DNA of 64,000 nt from CAVRCA01 sp963719345 (GTDB taxonomy: Bacteria > Pseudomonadota > Alphaproteobacteria > Acetobacterales > Acetobacteraceae), in NCBI GenBank assembly GCA_963719345.1, contig CAVRCA010000001.1, forward strand, positions 1,488,001-1,552,000. The letters are read 5' to 3'. The notes beneath the pieces were generated by a model that worked only from the letters and a program-made list of their open reading frames with translations, did not search any database and had not been told where the DNA came from. Position numbers and translations under genes: made by a program. This document shows, in pieces, positions 9,108 to 17,967 of this stretch (positions within the stretch are counted from its first letter, which is position 1; every line of letters starts with the position of its first letter).

Positions 9108-10130
9108 ATGAGCGCGACCCGCCGTGCCCTGCTCCGGGCTGTCGCCGCCGTCCCGGCCGGCGCTGCGTTGGCACCCGCCCTGATCGGCCGGGCGCACGCC
9201 GCGCCGCTCCGGCTACGGGTCTCCACGTCGCTGTCGAACGATGCCAAATACAGCAGCGGTCGGGTCTACTTCGACAGCCTGGCCAAGCACCTGCACGCCA
9301 ATGGTCTCGACGATCAGGTGAGCGTGACGTTCTTTCCCGACAACCAGCTCGGGCAGGAGATCGACGTCGTCAACTCCGTCAAGCTGGGCGTCATCGATCT
9401 CATGGTGTCCGGCAGCTCGATCTGGGCCAACGTCGTGCCGCAGATCGGCGTGCTCGATCTCGGATACCTGTGTCAGAGCTATCCGCAGCTCGGCCGCGCG
9501 CTGGACCACGGCGCGGCGAAGACGCTGGAGCAGACCGTGTTCGGCGCCGCCGGCGTCCACATGATCGGCTGGGGCTACAATTTCGGCGCCCGCAGCGTGC
9601 TGTGCAAGACGCCGGTCCACACGCCGGAGGACCTTGCGGGCAAGAAGATCCGCACCCTGCCGAACCCGATCATCACCGAGGTGCTGCGCCTGATGGGCGC
9701 GGCGGCGACGCCGCTGGCGTTCGGTGAGGTCTACACCGCGCTGCAGGCCGGCGTACTCGACGGGCTGGAGCACGACGCGCCCACCATCCTGTCGGGCAAG
9801 CTATACGAGACGGCGAAGAACTATGCGCTCACCGAGCATGTCATCAACCCGCTTTGCCTGACGATGAGCGACGCGGCGTACCGCCGCCTCGGCGGGCCGT
9901 TGCGCGACGGGTTCCTCGATGCCGTCGCCAAGGCCACGCTCGATCAGCGGGCGCACGGCCTTGCGGTGGAAAGCGAGGCGAAGGACGCGCTGCGCGAGCA
10001 CGGCGTCACCATCGTCGCCGTGGACAAGGAGCCATTCCGTCAGCGCGTGCTGCCGCAGACAGAGCGCTTCCTGGCCGCGCATCCCGACATGAAGCCGGTG
10101 GTGGACGCCGTGCGCGCCACCACCGCCTGA
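9108..10130 (+). CDS. TRAP transporter substrate-binding protein, DctP family (copy 2)
   Basis: Second receptor of the same transporter locus, 340 aa, with a signal peptide of the same build (ATRRALLRAV, ending GRAHA-A). Over most of its length it differs from copy 1 at a large minority of positions. The segment from DLAGKKIRTLPNPI to AGVLDGLEH is almost identical in protein and DNA (8551-8697 against 9634-9780). Ligand-pocket flanks and the C-terminal half differ more, so the two may bind different but related acids. The permease ATG follows 10 bp after its stop, so the three genes probably form one transcript. Confidence 0.88.
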   Translation: MSATRRALLRAVAAVPAGAALAPALIGRAHAAPLRLRVSTSLSNDAKYSSGRVYFDSLAKHLHANGLDDQVSVTFFPDNQLGQEIDVVNSVKLGVIDLMVSGSSIWANVVPQIGVLDLGYLCQSYPQLGRALDHGAAKTLEQTVFGAAGVHMIGWGYNFGARSVLCKTPVHTPEDLAGKKIRTLPNPIITEVLRLMGAAATPLAFGEVYTALQAGVLDGLEHDAPTILSGKLYETAKNYALTEHVINPLCLTMSDAAYRRLGGPLRDGFLDAVAKATLDQRAHGLAVESEAKDALREHGVTIVAVDKEPFRQRVLPQTERFLAAHPDMKPVVDAVRATTA

Positions 10131-10140
10131 GTTTCTGCCG

Positions 10141-12018
10141 ATGGACGCGGCGCTGAGACACGGAGCCGGTGCCGCGATCGCCCGGCCGGCGCTGGACCGG
10201 CTGATCCGGCCGCTGCTGTGGGCGGTCGACGGGATCGCCGGCCTGCTCCTGCTCGCCGACCTGATCGTCGTCGCGGCTTCGGTGCTGTCGCGCTTCGCCT
10301 TCGACGATCCGCTGGAGTGGGCCGACGACGTCGCGCGCGGCCTCCTGGTGGCGCTGAGCTTCTTCGGCGCCGCCGGCGCGCTCGCACGCGGCGAGAACGT
10401 CGGCGTCGCGTTCTTCGTCGAGCGCCTGCCGGCGCGGGTCCGCGAGCTGGTGGACACCACAGGGTCGTTGCTGGTCGCGATCACCGCGGTCGCCGTCGCC
10501 TGGGACGCGCTCGAGATGGGCCGCCTGACCGTCGGCCAGACCACCGGATCGGGGCTGCCGCTGCAGCTCACGTTTTATCCGATGGGCGTCGCCGGCCTGT
10601 GCATGGCCGTCTTCGCGCTCGACCGGCTGGCCCGCCACCGGCTGGCGGACGTCGCCGGGGCCGTGGCGATCGCGGCGGTGTTGGCGGGCCTCTGGTACGG
10701 CGTGACCGAGTATGCGCCCGACGCGATGCCGGACGCGCCCATCCTGATGCTCGCCGTGTTCGTGGTGTGTCTCGTCGGCGGCATGCCGATCGGCTTCGTG
10801 CTCGGCCTTTCCGCCCTCGTCTTCATCTGGGTCGAAGGGACGCTGCCCGGCGTGATCTTCGCGCAGCAGATGGCGCGCGGCATCGATAATTTCGTGCTGC
10901 TCGCCATCCCGTTCTTCATCCTGGTCGGCTACCTGATGGAGGCGAACGGCATGTCCGTGCGCCTGATCGAACTGCTCGAACGGGCGGTCGGGCGGATGCG
11001 CGGCGGGCTCAACGTCGTGATGGTGCTCAGCATGGTCATCTTCTCGGGCATTTCCGGCTCGAAGATGGCCGACGTCGCGGCGGTCGGCTCGGTGCTGATC
11101 CCGGCGGCGCGCAAGTCCCGGCAGAACCCTGGCGGCGCGGTGGCGCTGCTGGCCGCCTCGGCGGTGATGGCAGAAACCATCCCGCCCTGCATCAACCTGA
11201 TCATTCTGGGCTTCGTCGCCAACATCTCGATCGGCGGGCTGTTCGTCGCCGGGCTGCTGCCGGCGGGCTTCATGGCGCTGGTGCTGGTCGCCTCGGCGAT
11301 CGTGTTCGGCAGCCGCGTGTCAGCCGCCGACTGGGACGCCCTGCCACGCCGGCCGATGTCGGAGCTGTGGGGCGGCGCGGTCGTCACCGTGGGGCTGATC
11401 GTCCTCATCTTCGGCGGCTTCAAATCGGGCTTCGCCACCGCGACCGAGATCTCGGCCTTTGCCGCGATCTACGCCCTGCTGGCGGGCGGGGTGGTGTTCC
11501 GCGAACTCACCTGGCGCACGGCGGCGCGCACCTTCGTCAACTCGGCGACCCGCTCGGGACTTGTGCTGTTCATCGTCGCCGCCGCGCAGGCGATGGCCTT
11601 CGTGCTGACCCTGCAGCAGATCCCGCACGCCTTGGCCGAGATGCTGATCGGCCTGTCCAACAGCAGCGGCGGCTGGCTGTTCATGCTGCTCTCGATCGTC
11701 ATTCTCATCTTCATGGGATCGGTCCTGGAGGGTGCGGCAGCGCTGATCATCTTCGCGCCGTTGCTGATGCCGGTGGCGATCCAGCTCGGCATCGGGCCAC
11801 TGCACTATGGGGTGGTGCTGGTCGTCGCCATGGGCATCGGGCTGTTTGCGCCGCCGCTCGGGCTCGGTCTCTACGGCGCCTGCCTCATCGGCGGCGTGCC
11901 GATCGAGGTGACGGTCCGACCGATGCTGCGCTATCTCGGCTTGCTGTTCCTGTGCCTGCTGGTGATCGCGTTCACGCCGGGTCTGACCCTGTGGCTGCCG
12001 CGGGCGCTCGGATACTGA
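10141..12018 (+). CDS. TRAP transporter fused permease, DctQM
   Basis: Inner-membrane permease of 625 aa that drives solute uptake by ion gradients. Residues about 20-175 match the small four-helix DctQ subunit (DPLEWADDVARGLLV is the typical DctQ core). After one linking helix, residues about 195-625 form the large DctM subunit with many helices and the conserved stretches GMPIGFVLG, AIPFFILVGYLMEANG, SGISGSKMADVAAVGS and PPLGLGLYGACLIGG. Fused DctQM permeases are common in alphaproteobacteria. It sits directly after two receptor genes, and its stop is 15 bp from the convergent methyltransferase stop. Confidence 0.93.
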   Translation: MDAALRHGAGAAIARPALDRLIRPLLWAVDGIAGLLLLADLIVVAASVLSRFAFDDPLEWADDVARGLLVALSFFGAAGALARGENVGVAFFVERLPARVRELVDTTGSLLVAITAVAVAWDALEMGRLTVGQTTGSGLPLQLTFYPMGVAGLCMAVFALDRLARHRLADVAGAVAIAAVLAGLWYGVTEYAPDAMPDAPILMLAVFVVCLVGGMPIGFVLGLSALVFIWVEGTLPGVIFAQQMARGIDNFVLLAIPFFILVGYLMEANGMSVRLIELLERAVGRMRGGLNVVMVLSMVIFSGISGSKMADVAAVGSVLIPAARKSRQNPGGAVALLAASAVMAETIPPCINLIILGFVANISIGGLFVAGLLPAGFMALVLVASAIVFGSRVSAADWDALPRRPMSELWGGAVVTVGLIVLIFGGFKSGFATATEISAFAAIYALLAGGVVFRELTWRTAARTFVNSATRSGLVLFIVAAAQAMAFVLTLQQIPHALAEMLIGLSNSSGGWLFMLLSIVILIFMGSVLEGAAALIIFAPLLMPVAIQLGIGPLHYGVVLVVAMGIGLFAPPLGLGLYGACLIGGVPIEVTVRPMLRYLGLLFLCLLVIAFTPGLTLWLPRALGY

Positions 12019-12033
12019 TCGGCGCGCGGCGGC

Positions 12034-12774
12034 TCAGTTCCTTCGAAACAGCACGTTGGCGAAGGTGTAGCGCAGGTCGAGCCGGCGCCAGTGCACCACC
12101 CGCTCGCGGCAGGCGAAGTCGGCTGGCCCGTCGAGCGCCAGGCCCACTTCCCGCGCCTCCGCGAGCATGGTCGCAACGTCCGCAGCGGTGAGGACGCGCA
12201 CCGGCACGCCGTAGGCATATTGGCCTCGTGTGTCGATGGCCTCCTGCCAGTAGTCGAACGACACGAACAGCCGGCCGCCCGGTCGCAGCAGCCGGGCCGA
12301 TTCGCGGAGGAACGCGGCGACGTCCACGCCGTGCTCGATGACGCTGAGGCAGGCGATGTAGTCGCACGAGGCGGGCGGCAGGCCGGTGCTGGTGATGTCG
12401 CCATGACGGAACACGATCCCGTCCGCCCGCTCCTCGCCGTCGAACACGAGATTGATCCCGGTCAGGCCCGAGAACCCGAGGCGCCGCAGCGCCGGCAGGA
12501 AAGCGGAATAGCGCTCCGCCCCGGCGTCCAACACCGCAAGCCGGGTTCCCGGTCCGGCGGAGGCGGCGGCGAGGGCGTGGAACAGGGCGAGCAGGCCGTC
12601 CCAATTCTTTGGGCGGTCGGGATGCAGGGCCAGTCCGGCCTCGTGCAGCAGGCGCTCGGCGCGATCGACCGCCGCCTGGTCGCGCAGCGCCGTGTTGGTC
12701 TGGCCGGCAACCCAGAGGTCGGCCTTTTCATCGTCGAGCCACGGGATCGGGAGCATATGGGCCTGCTGCGGCAC
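12034..12774 (-). CDS. Class I SAM-dependent methyltransferase
   Basis: 246 aa from a GTG start. The Rossmann glycine region is atypical: LAVLDAGAERYSAFLP in place of the usual D-x-G-x-G-x-G, followed by LTGINLVFD, CLSVIEHGVD and RLLRPGGRLFVSFDYW, which identify the Methyltransf_11-like fold. The GTG at 12774 is chosen because AAGGA (12781-12785) lies six bases before it and overlaps the fkbM stop; no ATG gives a better start. It is probably translated together with the FkbM methyltransferase upstream. The acceptor may be a sugar or other surface metabolite, judged only from the partner, and this is uncertain. Confidence 0.75.
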   Translation of the reverse strand: MPQQAHMLPIPWLDDEKADLWVAGQTNTALRDQAAVDRAERLLHEAGLALHPDRPKNWDGLLALFHALAAASAGPGTRLAVLDAGAERYSAFLPALRRLGFSGLTGINLVFDGEERADGIVFRHGDITSTGLPPASCDYIACLSVIEHGVDVAAFLRESARLLRPGGRLFVSFDYWQEAIDTRGQYAYGVPVRVLTAADVATMLAEAREVGLALDGPADFACRERVVHWRRLDLRYTFANVLFRRN

Positions 12775-12784
12775 GAGCGATCCT

Positions 12785-13630
12785 TCAGGCAAGGGCGGCG
12801 ATGGTGGCCGCGAGCGCCGTGCCGTGCCGCCGGTCATAGGCGGCGAGCGCACGCTCGGCGACCGAGAGCCGCCCGTACAACGCGACCGCGAGGATGGCCT
12901 GGGCGAGCAGCGCGCGGTCGGACGCCGTCGCGAGGCCGGCGATGAACAGCGCGTCGGCCCACAGCAGTTGCTCGTTGCGGATCGCCCCGGACGGCACCAC
13001 CGGCGCGCGGCGGGCCGGGGCGTGGAAATCGAGGAAGTCGAAGCCGTGCCCGCGCAAGAAGAGCTCAAGTTCCGAAAACAGCGCCTGGCCGGCGTAGATG
13101 GGGGCGAACTCCACCTCGCTCTGGATGACGGCGACCCGCGGCAGCAGCGAAACGGCACCCTGCAGCGCCGGCAATTCAAAGCCCTGGATGTCGAGCTTGA
13201 GGAAGTCCACGGCGGAATCGTCCGCCGCGAACAGGCCGTCGAGGGTGGCGGTCTGCACGGGCGACGTTGCGACAGTGCGCAGCCCCCCCAGGGAGGCATA
13301 GCCCGCGCACACCGCCGGGTTCAGCGGCAGCAGCGACGACGTGCCGCTGGAGTTGTTCTCGTGGAAGACTCGGCGGGTGCCGTCGCCGATGAAGGCCTCG
13401 ATGATCTCGCAGGCATGGCCGGCCTCCTCCGCCCGGCGTGCCGCGGCACGATCGGGCAGCGGCTCGAACCCGATCACGCGGGTCGGAAGATCAAGACGCC
13501 GGAGCGGCGCGTAGACATGATCCTCGCCGTGCAGTGACTGCGCGCCGACGTCGATGACCACCAGTGGTCCGTCCAGTCGGTCGGCGAGCGCGGCCATCCG
13601 GGTGCGGAGCGTTGCGAAGTCCGGCGCCAT
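12785..13630 (-). CDS. FkbM family methyltransferase
   Basis: 281 aa from the ATG at 13630 (MAPDFATLRTRM). The FkbM domain is clear: SAM motif VVIDVGAQ near residues 24-31, GFEPLP at about 54-59, SSGTSSL at 94-100 and LKLDIQGFE at about 144-152. Family members O-methylate sugars and other hydroxyl groups, often in polysaccharide or antibiotic pathways. The last 60 residues (QAILAVALYGRLSVAERALAAY) form a helical tail outside the core domain. It is followed directly by a second methyltransferase with overlapping translation signals. No glycosyltransferase lies next to it, so the substrate is unknown. Confidence 0.82.
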   Translation of the reverse strand: MAPDFATLRTRMAALADRLDGPLVVIDVGAQSLHGEDHVYAPLRRLDLPTRVIGFEPLPDRAAARRAEEAGHACEIIEAFIGDGTRRVFHENNSSGTSSLLPLNPAVCAGYASLGGLRTVATSPVQTATLDGLFAADDSAVDFLKLDIQGFELPALQGAVSLLPRVAVIQSEVEFAPIYAGQALFSELELFLRGHGFDFLDFHAPARRAPVVPSGAIRNEQLLWADALFIAGLATASDRALLAQAILAVALYGRLSVAERALAAYDRRHGTALAATIAALA

Positions 13631-13815
13631 CGATCTCGCTCCTGGTGCTCTCCGCCTGCCCGCGAGAGCGGACGGCACCATGCGACGACGTGGGTAAACG
13701 GAAGATGAAGACGGTGCTGCCGAGACCGGAGCCGCCGCTGCCGTTAATCTGCCTTGCCAAAAGCCGCTTGCCGGCGGACGTCTCCGATCAAAGCAGGCTG
13801 GCAGGAGCGTTGGCG

Positions 13816-14496
13816 CTACTCAGGCGGATCGCCGCAGGGGACGTGAACGACACGGCTGACGAAGATGCCGGGCGTATGGACGCGCTCGGGCGCGATTTCG
13901 CCGAGTTCGCGCATGTGCTGACTCTGCACGATGGTGAGGGAAGCGGCCGTCGCCACGACCGCATTGAAATTGTTGCCGGACGCGCGATAGGTGAGATTGC
14001 CCCAGCGATCCGCCTCCCACGCCTCCACCAACGCGACGTCGCCCTTGATGGCGTGTTCCATCACGTAGTCACGTTCGCCGAAGCGTCGTGCTTCCTTGCC
14101 GCGCGCGATCAAAGTACCGACCGAGGTCGCGGTATAGAACGCGGGCACACCCGCGCCGCCGGCGCGGATGCGCTCGGCAAGCGTGCCCTGCGGCACCATC
14201 TCCAGTTCCAGTTCACCGGATTCGTAATGCTGCTGGACGAAGTTGGCGTGCGCCCGGCTGACATAGGTGGTGATCAGCTTGCGGACCCGGCCGAGCCCGA
14301 CCAGACGACCGGTTCCGGCGGTGTCCCGCCCGGCCGCGTTCTGCACGATCGTCAGATCCTTGGCGCCCTGCGCGATCAAGCCCTCCAGCAGGTCGCGCGG
14401 TTCGCCGACCCCGCCGAAACCGGCGACGAGAACCACCGAGCCATCCTTCACGTCGGCCAGCGCCTCGGCGACCGAGCCGACGGTCTTGTCGATCAT
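13816..14496 (-). CDS. 3-oxoacid CoA-transferase, subunit A, without a visible subunit B
   Basis: 226 aa, full length for an alpha subunit of the SCOT/AtoD/PcaI type. The glycine motif GFGGVGEP (residues 26-33) that binds CoA is intact, as are VQNAAG and the GGAGVPAFYTATSVGT region. These enzymes move CoA from succinyl- or acetyl-CoA to a keto acid as an A/B heteromer; the catalytic glutamate is in subunit B. No B subunit lies on either side: downstream is a 185-bp gap and then fkbM. Its ATG overlaps the stop of the FadJ-like gene by four bases, so it is co-translated with a beta-oxidation enzyme. B may be encoded elsewhere, or lost. Confidence 0.85.
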   Translation of the reverse strand: MIDKTVGSVAEALADVKDGSVVLVAGFGGVGEPRDLLEGLIAQGAKDLTIVQNAAGRDTAGTGRLVGLGRVRKLITTYVSRAHANFVQQHYESGELELEMVPQGTLAERIRAGGAGVPAFYTATSVGTLIARGKEARRFGERDYVMEHAIKGDVALVEAWEADRWGNLTYRASGNNFNAVVATAASLTIVQSQHMRELGEIAPERVHTPGIFVSRVVHVPCGDPPE

Positions 14497-16616
14497 GCGC
14501 GGGAGCGGGGTTTGGCGTCACGGAACGACGTGCCGCTCTCGGCCAGCTCGCGAAGCAGCGCGGCGGGGGTCCAGCGTTCGCCGTATCGCTGATGCCAGTT
14601 GCGGATCTGGTCGTACACCGTTCGTACGCCGATCTGGTCGGCCCAGAACATCAGCCCCCCGCGATAGCGCGGGAAGCCGAAGCCGTGCAGCCACATCACG
14701 TCGATATCGCTGGCGCGGTAGGCAATTCCCTCCTCCAGGATCTTGCACGCCTCGTTCAACGAGGAGAACAACAGCCGCCGCAGGATCTCCTCGTCGGAGA
14801 AGCTGCGCTGCGTCCCGCCCGTCTCGGCGGCGAATTCCTTGATGACGCGCGCAACCTCCGGGTCCGGATGCGGGGTGCGGTCGCCCTTCTCGTAGCGGTA
14901 CCAGCCGGCGCCGGTCTTCTGGCCGTGTCGGCCCATCTCCACGATGCGGTCGGCTATCGGCAGCTTGCGGTAGTTCGGGTTTTCGGCAGCACGCCGCCGA
15001 CGTCCCGCATAGCCGATGTCAAGTCCCGCCAGATCGCCGACGGCGAACGGACCCATCGGATAGCCGAAATCGACCATCACCTTGTCGACCTGCTCGGGCA
15101 GCGCGCCCTCCTCCAGCAGGATGACCATTTCCGAATTGAACGGCGCGCGCGAGCGGTTGGCGACGAAGCCGTCGCAATTCCCGGCCATCGCGCTGATCTT
15201 GCCGATCTTCCTTCCCAGCGCCATCGTCGTGGCCAGCACCTCGGGCGCGCTCTTTGTGCCCTTCACCACCTCCAGCAGCTTCATCACGTTGGCAGGGCTG
15301 AAGAAATGCGACCCGGCGACATCCTGCGGCCGCTTCGTCACCTCCGCCATCCGGTCGATGTCGATCGCCGACGTGTTGGTCAGCAGCAGCGCGCCCGGCT
15401 TCATCGCCGCGTCGAGCTTGCGAAACACCTCCTGCTTGACCGGGATTTCCTCGAACACGACCTCGATCGCCACGTCGGCGTCGCCGATCTCGTCGTAACT
15501 CGTGACCGGCCGGATGCGGGCAAAGCGCCGTTCCATCTCGTCGGCCGCCAGGCTGCCGCGCTTGACGGAGGTTTCATAATTCTTGCGGATGCGGTCCATG
15601 CCGCGGTCCAGCGCCTCCTGCGTCGCTTCAAGCACGCGCACCGGATAGCCGTGATCGGCAAAACTCATGGCGATGCCGCCGCCCATCGTGCCCGCGCCGA
15701 TGATCGCGGCGGTCTCGATATCCTTGATCGGCGTAGCGGCCGGGATATCCGGCAGTTTCGCCACTTCGCGCTCGGCAAAAAACGCGTAGCGCAAGGCCCG
15801 CGCCTCGTCCGCGTTCTCCAGTTCCTGAAAGAGTTCCTGCTCGCGCGCGAGGCCCTGCGGGAAGGGCAGCGTGCATGCGGCCTCGACCGCGGCAATGCAA
15901 TTGTACGGCGCTTTCTGGTTGCGTGCGCGTCGGGCGATGCTTTTGCGCATGCCATCGAACATCCCGGGTTCGTCGCGCGCTTCCTGCAGCTTGTCGGTCT
16001 TTTCGCTGACCCGCGGCAGCGGGCGGATCTCGGCGATCTCGCGGGCGACCTTCACCGCCGCTGCTCGCAGATCGGCCGCGTCGTCCACCACCGCGTCCAC
16101 GATGCCGAGCTTGTGCACCTCCTCGGCGGGCACGTGCCGGCCCGAGACGATCATTTCCAGCGCCGCCTTCGGACCGGCCAACCGGGGCAGCCGCTGAGTC
16201 CCGCCGCCGCCGGGGAGAATACCGATCAGCACTTCGGGCAATCCCACCTTCGCGCTGCGGACCGCGATGCGGTAATTGCAAGCCATTGCGTTCTCCAGGC
16301 CGCCGCCGAGCGCGAAGCCGTGGATCGCCGCGACGATCGGTTTGTCGCTGCGGTCGAGGAAGTCGTAGCTGCGCTCGCCAAGAGGCGGCCGGACCCGGCC
16401 GGTGCCGAACTGGCGGATATCGGCGCCGGCGATGAAGGCGCGCCCGGCGCCGATCAGCACGATCGACTTGATAGCCGGGTCGGCGTTGGCGCGGGTTACG
16501 GCGTCGATGATGCCCTCCGGCACGCCGGGGCTGAGCGCGTTCACCGGCGGATTGTCAACCACGATGACGGCGACATCGCCCTCGGTCTCCAGACGAACGA
16601 GCAGCTTGTCGCTCAT
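14493..16616 (-). CDS. FadJ/FadB-like 3-hydroxyacyl-CoA dehydrogenase/enoyl-CoA hydratase fusion
   Basis: 707-aa bifunctional beta-oxidation enzyme. Residues about 1-190 are an enoyl-CoA hydratase with both catalytic glutamates (E108 in GGGLENA, E128 in LPEV) and the FIAGAD oxyanion strand. The NAD-binding dehydrogenase domain starts near residue 303 (IIGAGTMGGGIA), with the GSHFFSPANVMKLLEVV catalytic-histidine region, and two C-terminal 3HCDH helical domains follow. Together they hydrate trans-2-enoyl-CoA and oxidise the L-3-hydroxyacyl-CoA. No thiolase is adjacent. The ATG at 16616 is supported by a purine-rich site (GGAAGGGGAGGG) upstream. It is followed by the orphan CoA-transferase A subunit. 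Confidence 0.92.
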   Translation of the reverse strand: MSDKLLVRLETEGDVAVIVVDNPPVNALSPGVPEGIIDAVTRANADPAIKSIVLIGAGRAFIAGADIRQFGTGRVRPPLGERSYDFLDRSDKPIVAAIHGFALGGGLENAMACNYRIAVRSAKVGLPEVLIGILPGGGGTQRLPRLAGPKAALEMIVSGRHVPAEEVHKLGIVDAVVDDAADLRAAAVKVAREIAEIRPLPRVSEKTDKLQEARDEPGMFDGMRKSIARRARNQKAPYNCIAAVEAACTLPFPQGLAREQELFQELENADEARALRYAFFAEREVAKLPDIPAATPIKDIETAAIIGAGTMGGGIAMSFADHGYPVRVLEATQEALDRGMDRIRKNYETSVKRGSLAADEMERRFARIRPVTSYDEIGDADVAIEVVFEEIPVKQEVFRKLDAAMKPGALLLTNTSAIDIDRMAEVTKRPQDVAGSHFFSPANVMKLLEVVKGTKSAPEVLATTMALGRKIGKISAMAGNCDGFVANRSRAPFNSEMVILLEEGALPEQVDKVMVDFGYPMGPFAVGDLAGLDIGYAGRRRRAAENPNYRKLPIADRIVEMGRHGQKTGAGWYRYEKGDRTPHPDPEVARVIKEFAAETGGTQRSFSDEEILRRLLFSSLNEACKILEEGIAYRASDIDVMWLHGFGFPRYRGGLMFWADQIGVRTVYDQIRNWHQRYGERWTPAALLRELAESGTSFRDAKPRSRA

Positions 16617-16751
16617 GATACCCCTCCCCTTCCGCGCTATGGAGCGAGTTTACGGGATGGGGGAAGGAGCGTCCACGCGGCCACATCGAAATCTTCTTGT
16701 ATCGGGGCGAAATCGGACGACAATCCCAATGATCGCCAAAGAGGGGGACCT

Positions 16752-17180
16752 ATGAGCGACTCTTATACGGGAACGTGCTTCTGCGGCGCCGTCGAGATCC
16801 GGGCCACCGGGCAGCCCAACGCCATGGGCTACTGCCATTGCCGGTCATGCCGTTCCTGGTCCGGGGGACCGGTCAACGCCTTCACGATCTGGTCACCCGA
16901 GGCGGTCACGGTGACGAAAGGCGGCGAGAACATCGAGACCTACCGCAAGACGGACATGAGCCACCGTCAGTATTGCCGCCTGTGCGGTGGCCATCTGATG
17001 GCGCAGCATCCGCCGATCAATGCGGTCGACGTGTTCGCCGCGACGCTTCCGGATCTTCCGTTCGCTCCGGCGTTGCATTTGAATTATTCGGAAACGGTGC
17101 TGCCGATGCGCGACGGGCTGCCAAAGCTGAAGGATTTCCCGGCCGAGTTCGGCGGCTCCGGCGAAATGGTAGCGGAGTGA
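16752..17180 (+). CDS. GFA/Mss4-like zinc-binding protein
   Basis: 142 aa. The cysteine pattern of the glutathione-dependent formaldehyde-activating (GFA) family is complete: C9-x-C11, C28-x-C30-x2-C33 and C75-x2-C78 would hold two zinc ions. Most such proteins have no proven enzymatic role; the family name comes from one member. The ATG at 16752 is preceded by AGAGGGGG. The gene stands alone, divergent from the FadJ-like gene. Its last 97 bases overlap the 3' end of ydcF on the other strand. Confidence 0.82.
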   Translation: MSDSYTGTCFCGAVEIRATGQPNAMGYCHCRSCRSWSGGPVNAFTIWSPEAVTVTKGGENIETYRKTDMSHRQYCRLCGGHLMAQHPPINAVDVFAATLPDLPFAPALHLNYSETVLPMRDGLPKLKDFPAEFGGSGEMVAE

Positions 17181-17959
17181 CGCCCCGGAAAGTGAGGCCC
17201 TGGAAACAGTGCGCTGCTGTGACCGAGCGCCCAATAGGCGACTAGCCCGACCCACTCGTGGGCGGCTTCGTCGAGGCCGCCGAGCCGGCTGCCGAGCGAG
17301 GACGGCAGCCAAAGCCGCCAGTCGTGCCCGCTCTTGTAGCCCACCGGCCAGGCCAGCATGTCCCAGCCCACCGCCCGGAATGCACCGATGCCGCGCGCGA
17401 CGTGGTCGGCGGAGGTGATCAGCACCCAGGTTTCGCCCGGACCAGGCTGGACGATCCGCTTGGTCATGATGGCGTTTTCGTAGGTGGTGCGCGACGCGCC
17501 TTCCATGACCAGCCGGTCCCGCGCGATGCCGAGGTCCATAAACAGCTTTACTGCTTCGTCCGCCTCGCCGACCTGACCGGGGAACAGCGCGCCCTGTCCG
17601 CCGGTGAACACGAGCCGCGCGTCGGGGTAGCGTCGCGCGAGGATCACCGCCTCGGTCATCCGCTCCGCCGCGCTGGTCAAGGACGGTCGGCCGCGGTCGG
17701 CGGAGAGTTGCGCGTCCACCGCCCCGCCGAGCACGACGATCCCATCAATGCGCGCGGGCCATTCCGTGACCTGCGGAAAGCGATCTTCAAGCGGCAGCAG
17801 GGCCCATTGATCGAGCGGCAGAAGCAACACCACGACAAAGCCGCCGACGCCGATGAGCAGCAGCCACCGCCGCCGCGCCGCCAACCCTCCCAGGCAGCAA
17901 AGCAGCAGCAGCGTGCTCGGGCGCAGCAGCAAGCCGGCGATTTTCGAAAGGATGAACAT
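17084..17959 (-). CDS. YdcF family (DUF218) membrane-anchored protein with extended C-terminus
   Basis: 291 aa. Two N-terminal hydrophobic segments (about residues 12-27 and 33-48) are followed by a DUF218 domain with DGIVVLGG, the GEADEAVKLFMDLGI region and EGASRTTYENA. Relatives include ElyC/SanA-type proteins linked to envelope integrity; the reaction is not settled. In related proteins the chain usually stops soon after the helix ending in FPGP. Here it continues about 30 residues (from HFPGRHSATISPE), and that tail is the antisense of the GFA coding end. The tail looks like readthrough into the neighbour after loss of the original stop. Confidence 0.75.
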   Translation of the reverse strand: MFILSKIAGLLLRPSTLLLLCCLGGLAARRRWLLLIGVGGFVVVLLLPLDQWALLPLEDRFPQVTEWPARIDGIVVLGGAVDAQLSADRGRPSLTSAAERMTEAVILARRYPDARLVFTGGQGALFPGQVGEADEAVKLFMDLGIARDRLVMEGASRTTYENAIMTKRIVQPGPGETWVLITSADHVARGIGAFRAVGWDMLAWPVGYKSGHDWRLWLPSSLGSRLGGLDEAAHEWVGLVAYWALGHSSALFPGPHFPGRHSATISPEPPNSAGKSFSFGSPSRIGSTVSE

Positions 17960-17967
17960 GCGGCTAG

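Noticed and set aside
13682..13815. Possible tRNA or small gene in the gap before fkbM, including a short minus-strand open frame at 13491-13760
   Set aside because: No cloverleaf could be drawn and the peptide shows no ribosome site or family.
14592..16740. Very long plus-strand open frame (over 700 codons) antisense to the FadJ-like gene
   Set aside because: It lies opposite a gene with complete catalytic motifs and has an Arg/His/Asp-rich composition without family similarity; it only joins real coding sequence at the GFA gene.
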